From: Desulfobacterales bacterium
Lineage (GTDB): Bacteria > Desulfobacterota > Desulfobacteria > Desulfobacterales > Desulfosalsimonadaceae
DNA length: 64,000 bases
Assembly (NCBI GenBank): GCA_034520365.1
Contig: JAXHNP010000006.1
Coordinates: 799,001-863,000, forward strand
Direction: 5' to 3'
Shown here: positions 8,936-18,566 of the stretch, in pieces
Position numbering within the stretch: the stretch's first letter is position 1
Layout of the letters: every line of letters begins with the position of its first letter
Program-made: the position numbers and the translations under genes
The notes under the pieces: model-generated
The model's input: only the letters and a program-made list of their open reading frames with translations
Database searches by the model: none
Told to the model about the DNA's origin: nothing

Positions 8936-9373
8936 ATGACCAACCAATGGGAAAAGCAGCGCAAATATAAACGGGTATTTTTTTCCAGGCAGCAAGGGCT
9001 TACCGCATTGTTTGCCCTGCCCGGTATCCAAAGCACCATTCCGGTTAAAATAATGGATTTAAGCCTGGGCGGCATGGGCTGTGTTTTAATCCGGCATCCC
9101 AACCTGACGTTTAAGGAAGGCGATCACCTGACGCTGATTGAATTGCATGACCTTGAAAGACGGCGCATTCCAGCCGATATTGCGGTTGAAATCCGCTGGG
9201 TGATCGATATGGAGAGATTTCAAAGCATCGGCCTCGGCTGCCGATTTTCCGATACGCCGCCGGAACTGGAAAAGAGCCTGCAGTCCTTTATTGAACAAGG
9301 CCCATCCGCGGATGAGATCAAGCCGCAAACCACGGATTCCAAGGATTTTGTCAAAAAAAAAATCGCCGGATGA
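8936..9373 (+). CDS. PilZ domain protein, probable cyclic-di-GMP receptor
   Basis: This 145-residue soluble protein has the two cyclic-di-GMP motifs of PilZ: RKYKR at about 10-14 (RxxxR) and DLSLGG at about 40-45 (D/NxSxxG). The beta-barrel continues to VEIRWVIDMERFQSIGLGCRF. An SD (GGGGAGG) precedes the ATG. Two GGDEF enzymes occur within 15 kb and could supply the ligand, though no direct link is visible. It is the first intact gene after the decayed kinase run. Confidence 0.85.
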   Translation: MTNQWEKQRKYKRVFFSRQQGLTALFALPGIQSTIPVKIMDLSLGGMGCVLIRHPNLTFKEGDHLTLIELHDLERRRIPADIAVEIRWVIDMERFQSIGLGCRFSDTPPELEKSLQSFIEQGPSADEIKPQTTDSKDFVKKKIAG

Positions 9374-9384
9374 ATCAGACGGGG

Positions 9385-9795
9385 TCAATTTGTTCCGCCT
9401 GTTTTTCGGGCGGGCTTGACGGCGGGCTTTACGGCGGGCACAGTGGCCCGCCCTACAATGGGATGTGCCAGGGACCAACCGGCCTATGGTCGGCCGCCGC
9501 GCCGACCGACAAATGGGCGGGCACGGTGACCCGCCCTACGCCTGGGGAAAAACCCGATTAATATTGGGACGGGCGCGGTAACCCGCCCGACAAATGGGGA
9601 AAAACCCGATTAATATTGGGGCGGGCATGGTGACCCGCCATACGAATGGAGAAAACCCGATTCATCGTAGGGTCGGCCACCGCGCCGACCTAAATTGATG
9701 GCGGGCACGGTGATACGCCATACAATGGAATGTGCCAGGGACCAACCGTCGTAGGGTCGGCCACCGTGCCGACCTAAGCCGACCATATTGAACGG
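9385..9795. repeat. REP-like palindrome cluster with a degenerate MITE end
   Basis: The cluster starts with GTCAATTTGTTCCGCC followed by TGTTTTTCGGGCGGGC. This resembles the left end of the MITE family (GGTAAATTTGTTCTATC, then TTTTTCAGGCGGGC). About eight palindromes follow with the recurring spacers ATGGGATGTGCCAGGGACCA and GGGAAAAACCCGATTAATAT. No right MITE end is present. The cluster lies between two convergent genes. Confidence 0.75.
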
Positions 9796-9802
9796 CCTCA
9801 TT

Positions 9803-10816
9803 TTAACCCGCTTGATTGAAGGCCTGCCATAACAGTTCGATGATATCTTTCATATACGGCACCTGGTTTTCTTCCCGGATTTCATTTAATGCCATTTTTT
9901 CTTCTTTGGATTGATTGATTTTGGCTGCTTCTTTTTCAGCCACAGCCCGAATTGGATTTTCATTGACCGCCTCCCGGAAAATTCGGGAGAGCGCGATCCG
10001 AAGCAGGCTGGATCGTTTGAGCCCCATATTATCCATTGCCCATCGGAATTGTCCTGCGTCTATGCCCTGAATTTGTCTAATCACGGCTTCTTCCAGCTCA
10101 GCCAATGTTCTTGGCTGGCGAACTTTAACCCTTCCGGAGGAAATCAGGGAATTTAATATCTGGTATGCGGTAAAATCGTCGAATCCGCTTTTGTCAAAAA
10201 TTTGCCGTACCGTTGCCTGGCCGTTGAGCAGTGACAAAATACGCCATTCATCCGCTTTAAGTTTAATTTCGCCCCTGCCGCCTGTTTGGCCGGAAATTTT
10301 AGGGATCGCCGCGTCGCTCGGTATCTGTTTCTTTAAAATCCCCATTTCTTCGATCCGGCGGGAGGCATCAAGCAGAATATTCATGGTATCCAGTTTATAC
10401 TCGATGGCTCCCTTCAGGTTGAGCGGGGCGTCCATATATTCAAATTTACCGGTACCCCACAACAAAACATTATATACCGTGTTTTCGGCCTGCTTTAGAA
10501 GAAAGGCATTGAGCCGCTCCAGGGAGAGGTAGCCCTGCTCCACGAGCGTTTTGCCAAGCCGTTCCTTCTTTTTTAAACTAAGCGTCAAACACTCATCCAG
10601 CACTTGCTGCGAGATCAGGCCGTTTTCTTTCATAAGCTCGCCCAGGCGGTTATTTTTTCGGGTTTCCGTGGCAAACACAATATCCCCGTCATGAAGAAAG
10701 ACCTGGACCGTATTGGTCTCGGATTTAATAACCAGTCTGCCGGTGCGCTGCTCGTATGCCAGCATTCGCAAAAGTGCGCTCAGCTCGAATGTTTCCAGGT
10801 TGCCGGTTAGCGACAT
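9803..10816 (-). CDS. DUF4388 (PATAN) domain protein
   Basis: This 337-residue protein has an N-terminal PATAN/DUF4388 domain: MSLTGNLETFELSALLRML, then GRLVIKSETNTVQVFLHDGDIVFA and a LGELMKENGLIS helix pair, to about residue 170. The C-terminal half is helical (ILSLLNGQATVRQIFDKSGFDDF, a winged-helix-like segment also seen in PATAN proteins). PATAN proteins are associated with two-component and Ras-like GTPase signalling in deltaproteobacteria. The target here is unknown. It is transcribed away from the kinase at 11091. Confidence 0.8.
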   Translation of the reverse strand: MSLTGNLETFELSALLRMLAYEQRTGRLVIKSETNTVQVFLHDGDIVFATETRKNNRLGELMKENGLISQQVLDECLTLSLKKKERLGKTLVEQGYLSLERLNAFLLKQAENTVYNVLLWGTGKFEYMDAPLNLKGAIEYKLDTMNILLDASRRIEEMGILKKQIPSDAAIPKISGQTGGRGEIKLKADEWRILSLLNGQATVRQIFDKSGFDDFTAYQILNSLISSGRVKVRQPRTLAELEEAVIRQIQGIDAGQFRWAMDNMGLKRSSLLRIALSRIFREAVNENPIRAVAEKEAAKINQSKEEKMALNEIREENQVPYMKDIIELLWQAFNQAG

Positions 10817-11090
10817 AAATGCTCCCTGAGTTTAAAAATTTTATTCAACCTATAATAATAGAACCTTAAGCTTATATCAACAAGGAATCATTTGTTGCTT
10901 TGTCCACTCCCCTGCTTTTTGATAACTATTTATCCTTCCCTATAAATTTTTGCATATTACAGTCTTGAAGTTATTATATATAAACGATAAGTTACAAAAC
11001 GATATGCCAAAAATTCAGAAGGCTAAAAGCGCGAGTGTCTGCAGCTCTAAGTCATTTAACTTCCCAGATTACATCCAAAGACTTTCAAAC
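10817..11090. other. Divergent intergenic region, A/T-rich
   Basis: This region separates the leftward PATAN gene from the rightward BvgS-like kinase and must contain both promoters. It is markedly A/T-rich (runs such as TTATATATAAACGATAAG). I do not see a convincing paired -35/-10 box. An alternative TTG start at 10950 or ATG at 11004 for the kinase lies inside it. Confidence 0.4.
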
Positions 11091-14000
11091 ATGCACCTAA
11101 GCTTCAAGCACCCATACATACCGCACAAGTTCTTTATCGCAACAATTCTTGCCATCGCTTTATTGTTTTTTTACACGCCCGCCAATTCAGCCGAAAAAGC
11201 TGATCCCCCTTTGCTTTCCGCCGCTGAAACCAACTATCCCCCATTCTCCATTGTTGACCCGGAGGGACGGGCAAACGGTTTCTCGCTTGAACTGATGCGG
11301 GCGGCGCTTAACGCCATGGGCAGAGATGTGACTTTCCGAACCGGTCCCTGGGCCGAGGTAAGGGGGTGGCTTGAACATGGCAAAGTCAAAGCTCTGCCAG
11401 TTGTGGGGCGAACAACTGAGCGGGAATCCATCTTTGACTTCACCTTCCCCTATATGTCCTTGCACGGCGCTCTTGTCGTGAGAACTGAAGCAAGAGGTGT
11501 TCGGGGAATGGGCGACCTCGAAGGCAAAACCGTTGCCGTCATGAAAGGCGACAATGCCGAGGAATACCTGCGCCGAAAAGATCATGGGGTGGAAATCAAA
11601 ACCACAAACACGTTCAAGCAGGCATTGCAGGAACTTTCCGAAGGTCGCTACACGGCAGTGCTCATTCCCTGGCTGGTGGCGCTTCGCCTGCTCCAGGAAA
11701 ATGAACTGCTCAATCTGCGGATAGTCGACAAACCGGTTGAAGATTTTCGCCAGGATTTCTGTTTTGCGGTAAAGGAAGGCGACCGCGAGACGCTGGCCTT
11801 GTTAAATGAAGGCCTTTCCATTGTCATGGCAGACGGCACCTATCGCCATCTGCATGCGAAATGGTTTGCCGCTTTGCAGCTGCCAAGGAACCGTCGGATT
11901 GTCATTGGCGGGGATCACAATTATCCCCCTTTCGAGTATATTGACGAAAACGGCAATCCCGCCGGATTCAATACCGCCATTACAAAGGCCATCGCCAATG
12001 CGCTGGGCCTTGATATAGAAATCCGGCTTGGCCCCTGGGCCGAGATTCGGGATGAACTCGGTGCGGGCAAAATCGACGCCATACAGGGTATGCTCTATTC
12101 ACCCGGGCGGGACCTCACTTTCGATTTTACGCAGCCCTATACGGTAAACCATTATGTCAGCGTCACAAGAAAGGGTGAACGCCCCCCGCCGGAAACGGTT
12201 GAAGCGTTGAGCGGGCAGCGGATTGTGGTTCAGAAGGGCGATATCATGCATGATTTCGTTCTGGAAAACGGGCTCGAAGATCAGGTGGTCACCGTTGCCG
12301 CACAGGAGGATGCGCTGGAAAAGGTGGCATCAGGAGATCGCGACTGTGCTTTAGTCGCCCGGCTGACAGCCTTGTATTGGATCGATAAAAAGGGATGGCA
12401 GAATTTAACGTTAAGCCAGCAGCCGCTGCTTTCACCGGGCTATGGATTTGCCGTGCCGCATAATCAAAAGGCCTTATTGTCCCATTTCAGTGAGGGGTTG
12501 AAGCTCATCGAAAAATCCGGTGAATATCAGCAGATCCGGCGGAAATGGCTTGGGGGCTATGAAGATTTGCCCCCCACTTTCTCCGAAGTTTTCCGATATA
12601 TCGCCTGGGTGGTTGTGCCGCTGATTTTAGCTGTTTTAGCGGTTTTTCTCTGGTCATGGTCTTTGCGCAAGCAGGTCAGGCGCCGAACGGCGGAATTTCA
12701 AAATAGTGAAAGGCAATACCGGCTCCTGGCCGATAATACGCTTGACGTGATTTGGACCATGACCCCGGAAACCGTATTTACCTATGTTAATCCGGCGATT
12801 GAACAATTAACCGGTTATACCCCTGAGGAATGGATCGGCAGCCGTTTGTCAGACCACTGCAGTGAGGCTGAATTTGCTAAATTGGCCGCGATTATTGCCC
12901 GGGAAATTGATAAAGGCCTGGCTCATCAGGGCGCCGTATTTGAAACGGAGATTTATCGAAAAGACGGCTCAGCCGTTGCCGTGGAAATTCACGGCACGAT
13001 TATTTTCGATGAAAATGCCGCGCCGGTCAGACTCCAGGGCGTTACCCGCGAGATCACTGAGCGTAAAACGGCCGAGCAGGCGCTGCGTGATAGCGAGCAA
13101 AAATTTCGGCTTCTGGTTGAAAGCTCGCCGGATGCGATTTTCGTCCAGACCAATGGCCGGTTTGCCTATTTGAACCAGGCGGCAGTCACGCTTTTCGGGG
13201 CCAGCGCTTCCGGCGATTTAATCGGAAAACCGGTATTAGACAGCTTTCATCCGGACTATCATAATATCGTGCGCGAACGGATTCGCCTGTTGAATCAGGA
13301 AAAAATGGCAGTGCCGTCCATTGAGGAAACTTATCTGCGAATGGACGGCAGTCCCGTGGATGTTGAAGTGAAGGCCGTCCCCTTTCGCTATGAAGAAAAA
13401 GACGGCGCACTGGTATTCGTCCGGGATATTTCCGAGAGAATTAAAAAAGAAAAGGCGCATCAGCAGTTGCAGGAACAATTTGTACAGGCGCAAAAAATGG
13501 AATCCGTGGGCCGGTTGGCGGGCGGGGTGGCCCATGATTACAACAATGCGCTCAGTGTTATCATTGGCTATACGGAGATGGCTTTGGATAAGGTTTCTCC
13601 GGATGAACCATTGTATGCGGATTTGGAAGAGATCTTCTCGGCGGCCAAACGCTCATCGGCCATCACCCGGCAATTACTCGCGTTTGCCCGGAAACAAACC
13701 ATTTCACCGAAAGTGATCGATTTAAATGACACAATTGAAAACATGCTGAAGATGCTCCGGCGTCTGATCGGAGAGGATATCGCCCTGGCCTGGCGGCCGG
13801 GGTCCCAGCTGTGGCAGGTAAAAATGGACCCGGTTCAGGTCGATCAGATACTGGCCAATCTGTGTGTCAACGCAAGAGATGCCATCACCGGTGTGGGCAA
13901 AATTACCATTGAGACACAAAATGTGACGTTCAACGAGGAATACTGCAGAGAACACGTGGATTTCCTGCCCGGCCAATATGTCCTGCTGGCGGTCAGTGAC

Positions 14001-14621
14001 GATGGCTGCGGCATGGATAAAGAGACTTTGGAAAGTATTTTTGAGCCCTTTTACACGACCAAAGGCCTTGGCGAGGGAACCGGGCTGGGACTGGCCACCG
14101 TATACGGCATCGTTAAACAAAATGAGGGGTTTATCAATGTCTACAGCGAACCGGAAAAAGGCAGCACTTTTAAAATTTATTTGTCCCGTCATATCGGTGG
14201 TGAAAGGGAAGGGGCGGAAACAGAGATAGGGGCGGAAACACCGGTGGGTCGAGGTGAGACTATTCTGCTTGTTGAGGATGATTTGTCAATTCTGAATCTC
14301 GGGAAAATGATGCTTGAAAAGCTTGGCTATAAAGTTCTTTGTGCGAAAGATCCGAATGAGACAATGGCCATTACCGAGACTTATGCGGACGAAATTCATC
14401 TTTTGCTCACCGATGTGGTGATGCCCGGGATGAACGGCCGGGAACTGGCTGAAAGATTGGAAACGTTTTATCCGGGGCTTAAGGTTCTTTACATGTCCGG
14501 CTACACCGCCAATGTCATTGCTCACAGAGGCGTGCTGGAAAGCGGTATGCATTTTCTTCAAAAGCCCTTTTCCAAAAGGGAGCTGGCTATTAAGGTGCGA
14601 GAAGTATTGGATCATCGATAA
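11091..14621 (+). CDS. BvgS-like hybrid kinase: two SBP_bac_3 domains-TM-PAS-PAS-HisKA-HATPase-REC
   Basis: This is a membrane sensor kinase with tandem periplasmic family-3 solute-binding domains (LLSAAETNYPPFSIVD and IVIGGDHNYPPFEYID). A transmembrane segment (YIAWVVVPLILAVLAVFLW) follows, then two PAS domains, HisKA (GGVAHDYNNALSVIIGY), HATPase (GTGLGLATVYGIV) and a complete receiver (LLVEDDLSILN, LLLTDVVMPGMNG). The ligand is unknown; the fold binds amino acids or similar small molecules. The ATG at 11091 puts a signal peptide (FFIATILAIALLFFYTPANSA) at the N-terminus. The same frame is open back to a TTG at 10950, which would bury the signal. This intact gene shows what the broken genes at 6900-8875 used to look like. 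Confidence 0.9.
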   Translation: MHLSFKHPYIPHKFFIATILAIALLFFYTPANSAEKADPPLLSAAETNYPPFSIVDPEGRANGFSLELMRAALNAMGRDVTFRTGPWAEVRGWLEHGKVKALPVVGRTTERESIFDFTFPYMSLHGALVVRTEARGVRGMGDLEGKTVAVMKGDNAEEYLRRKDHGVEIKTTNTFKQALQELSEGRYTAVLIPWLVALRLLQENELLNLRIVDKPVEDFRQDFCFAVKEGDRETLALLNEGLSIVMADGTYRHLHAKWFAALQLPRNRRIVIGGDHNYPPFEYIDENGNPAGFNTAITKAIANALGLDIEIRLGPWAEIRDELGAGKIDAIQGMLYSPGRDLTFDFTQPYTVNHYVSVTRKGERPPPETVEALSGQRIVVQKGDIMHDFVLENGLEDQVVTVAAQEDALEKVASGDRDCALVARLTALYWIDKKGWQNLTLSQQPLLSPGYGFAVPHNQKALLSHFSEGLKLIEKSGEYQQIRRKWLGGYEDLPPTFSEVFRYIAWVVVPLILAVLAVFLWSWSLRKQVRRRTAEFQNSERQYRLLADNTLDVIWTMTPETVFTYVNPAIEQLTGYTPEEWIGSRLSDHCSEAEFAKLAAIIAREIDKGLAHQGAVFETEIYRKDGSAVAVEIHGTIIFDENAAPVRLQGVTREITERKTAEQALRDSEQKFRLLVESSPDAIFVQTNGRFAYLNQAAVTLFGASASGDLIGKPVLDSFHPDYHNIVRERIRLLNQEKMAVPSIEETYLRMDGSPVDVEVKAVPFRYEEKDGALVFVRDISERIKKEKAHQQLQEQFVQAQKMESVGRLAGGVAHDYNNALSVIIGYTEMALDKVSPDEPLYADLEEIFSAAKRSSAITRQLLAFARKQTISPKVIDLNDTIENMLKMLRRLIGEDIALAWRPGSQLWQVKMDPVQVDQILANLCVNARDAITGVGKITIETQNVTFNEEYCREHVDFLPGQYVLLAVSDDGCGMDKETLESIFEPFYTTKGLGEGTGLGLATVYGIVKQNEGFINVYSEPEKGSTFKIYLSRHIGGEREGAETEIGAETPVGRGETILLVEDDLSILNLGKMMLEKLGYKVLCAKDPNETMAITETYADEIHLLLTDVVMPGMNGRELAERLETFYPGLKVLYMSGYTANVIAHRGVLESGMHFLQKPFSKRELAIKVREVLDHR

Positions 14622-14692
14622 AAGAGGTTTGTCAAATGGCCAGATTGTCGAAAAACAAGTGGACCATATTTGGTGCGTCCCCTTTTCTATGC

Positions 14693-15880
14693 TCTTCAGG
14701 AAAGATATTTTTCAACTATTACTGCCCTATCGCATCCCGCACCTTGACCGCTAATTCCTGCATCGAAAAAGGTTTCTGAATGAATTTAACGCCTTCATCT
14801 ATCACCCCTTTATGGGCAATCACATCAGCCGTATAGCCCGACATGTATAAAATTTTGAGTCCGGGCCGGCTCATGGCCATTCGTGAGGCCAGATCCCGCC
14901 CATTCATCTCCGGCATAATCACGTCGGTGATGAGCAAATGGATTGTTCCATTGTATGCTTCAAATAGTTGCAATGCCGCAGATGGATTTCCAGCAGTCTG
15001 AACGGTGTAACCCAGCCTTTCGAGGATCTGTCTGGACATTTGCAGCACAGGTATTTCATCTTCGACGATCAGGATGGTTTCCGTTCCCGTGGGTAATTGC
15101 CGTGTGGGCGTGGATTCTTTTGCGGGCTCCAAAGCGGATTCTTCCGTTTCAAGACGGGGCAGGTATATTTTAACAGTCGTTCCCTTTCCGGGTTCGCTGT
15201 CTACATTGATAAAGCCGTTGTGCTGTTTGACAATGCCGTATATCATAGCCATGCCGAGTCCGGTTCCTTTCCCGATCTCTTTGGTGGTAAAAAACGGTTC
15301 AAACAGATTCGCCAGCGTCTCCTTGTCCATGCCCGAACCATCATCGCTTACGGAAAGCATGACGTATTGTCCGGGAACAAAATAAGGATAAAGGTTACAA
15401 TAATCGTCATCAACCTCGACATTGTTTGTTTCTATTTTAATTTTGCCTACATCGGCAATTGCATCCCGCGCATTGACGGCAAGATTGGCCATGGTCTGGT
15501 CAACCTGGGAGGGATCTAGTTTTACCGGCCAGAGATTGTTGCCCGGGTGCCACACAAGATCAATATTTTCGCCGATCAAGCGTTGCAGCATTTTCAGCAT
15601 GCCGGAAATGGTCTCATTTAAATCGAGCTGCACCGGATTGATGGTCTGCTGCCGGGCAAAAGCCATTAGCTGCCGGACGATGTCGGCGGATTTTTTTCCA
15701 GCGGTATATATTTCCTGGATCGTTTTACGGAGAGGGTCTGACGGGTCCATCATGTCAATGGCCATTTCGGCATAACCATTTATAATGGTCAGCTTGTTAT
15801 TGAAATCGTGGGCCACGCCACCCGCCAGACGTCCGACGGATTCCATCTTCTGGGCCTGGTTGAGCTGGGCCTGGAGTTTT
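14693..15880. repeat. Duplicated kinase module, copy A
   Basis: About 1.2 kb covering the HisKA-HATPase-receiver end of the kinase gene, plus about 25 bases beyond its stop, is repeated in the same orientation at 20222-21410 with few differences. The similarity begins at CTCTTCAGGAAAGATATTTT on the downstream side and ends in the linker before HisKA. The copies lie about 5.5 kb apart. Confidence 0.8.
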
Positions 15881-17718
15881 TCCTTCTCCGCTTCGGCCTT
15901 TTTGCGGTCGGTGACGTCTCTTGCAACCCCTCGAAAACCGATCGCCTTGCCATTGGCATCTCTCATTAAAGAAACAGAGGTGTCCACATAGCATTTTTCC
16001 CCGTCTTTTCTTATAAGCGCCCAGTCAAATGTCTTTATCGAGGCTCCGGTAGTAAATACTTGATTAAATGCCTGAAAAACTTTTTCGGTATTATTTTTAT
16101 CCGTTAATTCCCTAAAGTTCATCCCCATTAATTCGGCACTTGAATAGCCGAGTATCCGGCACGCGGAATCATTAAAAAAGGTAAAATTTCCGGCTGTATC
16201 CACCTCAAAATAGCCATCTTCGATACTGTCCAATATGGTCCTGTATTTCTCCTCGCTCGCCGCAACCGCCTTTTCCGCCTGCTTGCGCTCCGTGATGTCA
16301 ATACAGGAAGCTATACTGCGATTGGTTCCGGCAATCATGTCCACGGCCAGAAAAATATTTCGCTTTTCACCGTGGCGGGTAATGAAACGAAACTCATACT
16401 GGTGTGGTGCAGGGTCCGGATTCCCGCGGCGCAAATAATGGTATTGTTTCATCCAGCCGACATCATCGGCGTGAATAAATTCGGTCCAGGATTTTTTCCC
16501 TTCCACCTCCTGCCTGGAATATCCGGACAGTGTTTCGAAATTGGTGTTAACATGCGAAATGGTGGTGTCTTCTTCAATAATGAACATGGCCGTGCCGGAG
16601 GTCTCAAATATGGCGCGATAGTAGCTCTCAGATTGCTGCAGGGCTTGTTCAGCTTGTTTTCGCTCCACTATTTCGCCTATTAAATAAGCTGCGGAACGAA
16701 TCCGTCGCTTGGCCAGTTCAATGATAAAAGGGGGACGGATTTCATAGGCATTTGAACACTCGACTAAGTCTTTTATATCTACCCCGTATTTTTTAGCCAG
16801 CTCTGACAGTCTGTTAACATCGGTTGGCGGATCTCCGTATCCGACATTAATTGTCCCGATCACCTCCCCACCGGCGAATATAGGTACGGCATAAAGGCGG
16901 ATTCCGCCCTCACATTCCATATCTACCGGCTTTGCTGTGGCAATGGATTGTTTGGCGGTATTCCAGCATGATTCATGGCACAACCATTTTCCACAACTCA
17001 GGGCCTGTGCGCTGTCCTCTGTCTTACACAAACGATATGAAGCCTGATCCATAAACCTGCACCAGTCAGAGGAAAACAGGCCCAGGGCGTAATCGCCGTT
17101 TCTTTCATAGACGGCAACCGAGGTTTCAAGCAAATCCAAAAAGTCGTCTGCAATATTTTTAAGCGTTTCTTCTCCTGCCGCATCCAGTATCTTCCGGCTG
17201 GTATTGAGTTTTGTCAAATCCCCGTAAGGGGGGACATAAGGCTCCTCTAAAGCGCGGCGTGCAGCGTAAAGGGCTTTCTGTCGGCTGGAAAGCATCCATT
17301 CGATTCTTTGCAAGCCTTTTTCGGTCTGTTTGCGCTCGGTGATATCTTCAATGGCAAGGAGGATAAGCCGTTCTTTTCCGGACTTTCTGTGAATTTCCCG
17401 GGCATTGACGAGCATGGTGCGCCGGCCGAGGTCGGCAAATTCCTGTTCAACCTGGTAGTCATCAAGGGTTGTTTTTTGAGGAAGGAGAGTTTCGAGCAGA
17501 TCCCGCAGTTCCGGAATGTCCCACTGTTTGTTGTCCAGGTCATAAATCAGTTGCCCCTCGGTCTCTTCAGGCTTTACCGTAAAGGCGTCATAAAAGGAGC
17601 GACTGGCTGAAATTACCCTGAGATCCTGATCCAGAATGATCAAGGGGTCACGCACGGTGTTGATGATGCTCTCGGCGTATTCGCGGGCTTCCCCGTCTGA
17701 ATTCTTAAACGCTGTCAT
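14719..17718 (-). CDS. Hybrid kinase PAS-PocR-PAS-PAS-HisKA-HATPase-REC
   Basis: This is a 999-residue cytoplasmic hybrid kinase. It has PAS at about 10-125 and a PocR sensory domain at about 165-345 (FSSDWCRFMD, KWLCHESCW, GGIRLYAVPIFAGG). Two more PAS domains follow at about 360-475 and 485-610. HisKA has GGVAHDFNNKLTIINGYAEM, then HATPase, and a receiver ends in FIQKPFSMQELAVKVRDAIGQ. From HisKA to the end it is nearly identical, also in DNA, to the kinase at 20249-22381. The PocR domain is intact here and frameshifted at 6019-6903. No membrane segment is present. Confidence 0.9.
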   Translation of the reverse strand: MTAFKNSDGEAREYAESIINTVRDPLIILDQDLRVISASRSFYDAFTVKPEETEGQLIYDLDNKQWDIPELRDLLETLLPQKTTLDDYQVEQEFADLGRRTMLVNAREIHRKSGKERLILLAIEDITERKQTEKGLQRIEWMLSSRQKALYAARRALEEPYVPPYGDLTKLNTSRKILDAAGEETLKNIADDFLDLLETSVAVYERNGDYALGLFSSDWCRFMDQASYRLCKTEDSAQALSCGKWLCHESCWNTAKQSIATAKPVDMECEGGIRLYAVPIFAGGEVIGTINVGYGDPPTDVNRLSELAKKYGVDIKDLVECSNAYEIRPPFIIELAKRRIRSAAYLIGEIVERKQAEQALQQSESYYRAIFETSGTAMFIIEEDTTISHVNTNFETLSGYSRQEVEGKKSWTEFIHADDVGWMKQYHYLRRGNPDPAPHQYEFRFITRHGEKRNIFLAVDMIAGTNRSIASCIDITERKQAEKAVAASEEKYRTILDSIEDGYFEVDTAGNFTFFNDSACRILGYSSAELMGMNFRELTDKNNTEKVFQAFNQVFTTGASIKTFDWALIRKDGEKCYVDTSVSLMRDANGKAIGFRGVARDVTDRKKAEAEKEKLQAQLNQAQKMESVGRLAGGVAHDFNNKLTIINGYAEMAIDMMDPSDPLRKTIQEIYTAGKKSADIVRQLMAFARQQTINPVQLDLNETISGMLKMLQRLIGENIDLVWHPGNNLWPVKLDPSQVDQTMANLAVNARDAIADVGKIKIETNNVEVDDDYCNLYPYFVPGQYVMLSVSDDGSGMDKETLANLFEPFFTTKEIGKGTGLGMAMIYGIVKQHNGFINVDSEPGKGTTVKIYLPRLETEESALEPAKESTPTRQLPTGTETILIVEDEIPVLQMSRQILERLGYTVQTAGNPSAALQLFEAYNGTIHLLITDVIMPEMNGRDLASRMAMSRPGLKILYMSGYTADVIAHKGVIDEGVKFIQKPFSMQELAVKVRDAIGQ

Positions 17719-17934
17719 TTCTTTGTTCCTGTAAATTTTGTTTTGTAACCCAAAACCTATTTACTTGGTGCTATCTTTTAAATCCTCATCAGGCAACTGA
17801 AGTAACCGGGAGTATAATATAGTTTGGATTTTTCCGGCAAATGCAATACATATTTTTAAATATAACGAAAGTATAGGTGTTTTGCAAAAACAGGGCCACG
17901 GATTTTAGCCTTTTGCGTACCCTTTTTATCACCG
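17719..17934. other. Intergenic region upstream of the 17718 kinase
   Basis: A/T-rich DNA without hairpins lies between the kinase start and the repeat cluster. It presumably holds the kinase promoter. I can identify no clear promoter boxes and no small gene. Confidence 0.35.
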
Positions 17935-18535
17935 CGCGGTAAATGTGTTCTATCGATTTTTCAGGCGGGCACGGTGGCCCGCCTTACAATGGGATATGCC
18001 AGGGATCAACCGTCGTAGGTTCGGCCGCCGTAGCGACCGACAAATGGGCGGGCACGGTGTCCCGCCCTACAATGGGATATGCCAGGGACCAACCGTCGTA
18101 GGGCCGGCCACCGTGCCGGCCTAAATTGACGGCAGGCACGATGGCCCGTCATACAGCAAGATAGCTCGGGATTTGGTCATCGTAGGGTCGGCCGCCGTAG
18201 CGACCGACAAATGGGCGGGCACGGTGACCCGCCCTACAATGGGATATGCCAGGGACCAACCGTAGTAGGGTCGGCCGCCGTGCCGATCGACAAATAGGCG
18301 GGCACGGTGGCCCGCCGTACAATGGGATATGCCAGGGATCAACCGTCGTAGGGCCGGCCACCGTGCCGGCCTAAATTGACGGCAGGCACGATGGCCCGTC
18401 ATACAGCAAGATAGCTCGGGATTTGGTCATCGTAGGGTCGGCCACCGTGCCGACCAAAGTGATGGGCCACCGCGCCGACCTTAAATGCGAACAACCCCAT
18501 GGTTATAAGGTTTTTCGCCAGAACAAATTCATCGG
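17935..18535. repeat. Large REP cluster inside degenerate MITE ends, with a 250-bp tandem duplication
   Basis: The left boundary GCGGTAAATGTGTTCTATCG and the right boundary CCAGAACAAATTCATCGGG are degenerate forms of the MITE terminal repeat. Between them lie about ten GTAG palindromes. A block containing GCCGGCCTAAATTGACGGCA, then CATACAGCAAGATAGCTCGG and a hairpin, occurs at about 18115 and again exactly 250 bases later. The cluster has therefore grown by unequal exchange or slippage. Confidence 0.8.
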
Positions 18536-18566
18536 GCGGGTCGTATTTTTACCGGTTTTGGGGAGA

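Noticed and set aside
10950-11090. N-terminal extension of the BvgS-like kinase from a TTG start
   Set aside because: It would place 47 polar residues before an otherwise normal signal peptide; the ATG at 11091 fits better.
18121-18402. Leftward open frames in the large REP cluster
   Set aside because: They are entirely composed of repeats, with the same peptide-like strings in other clusters; not genes.
17935-18535. CRISPR array
   Set aside because: Repeats are inverted as well as direct, spacers are conserved rather than unique, and no cas gene is present.
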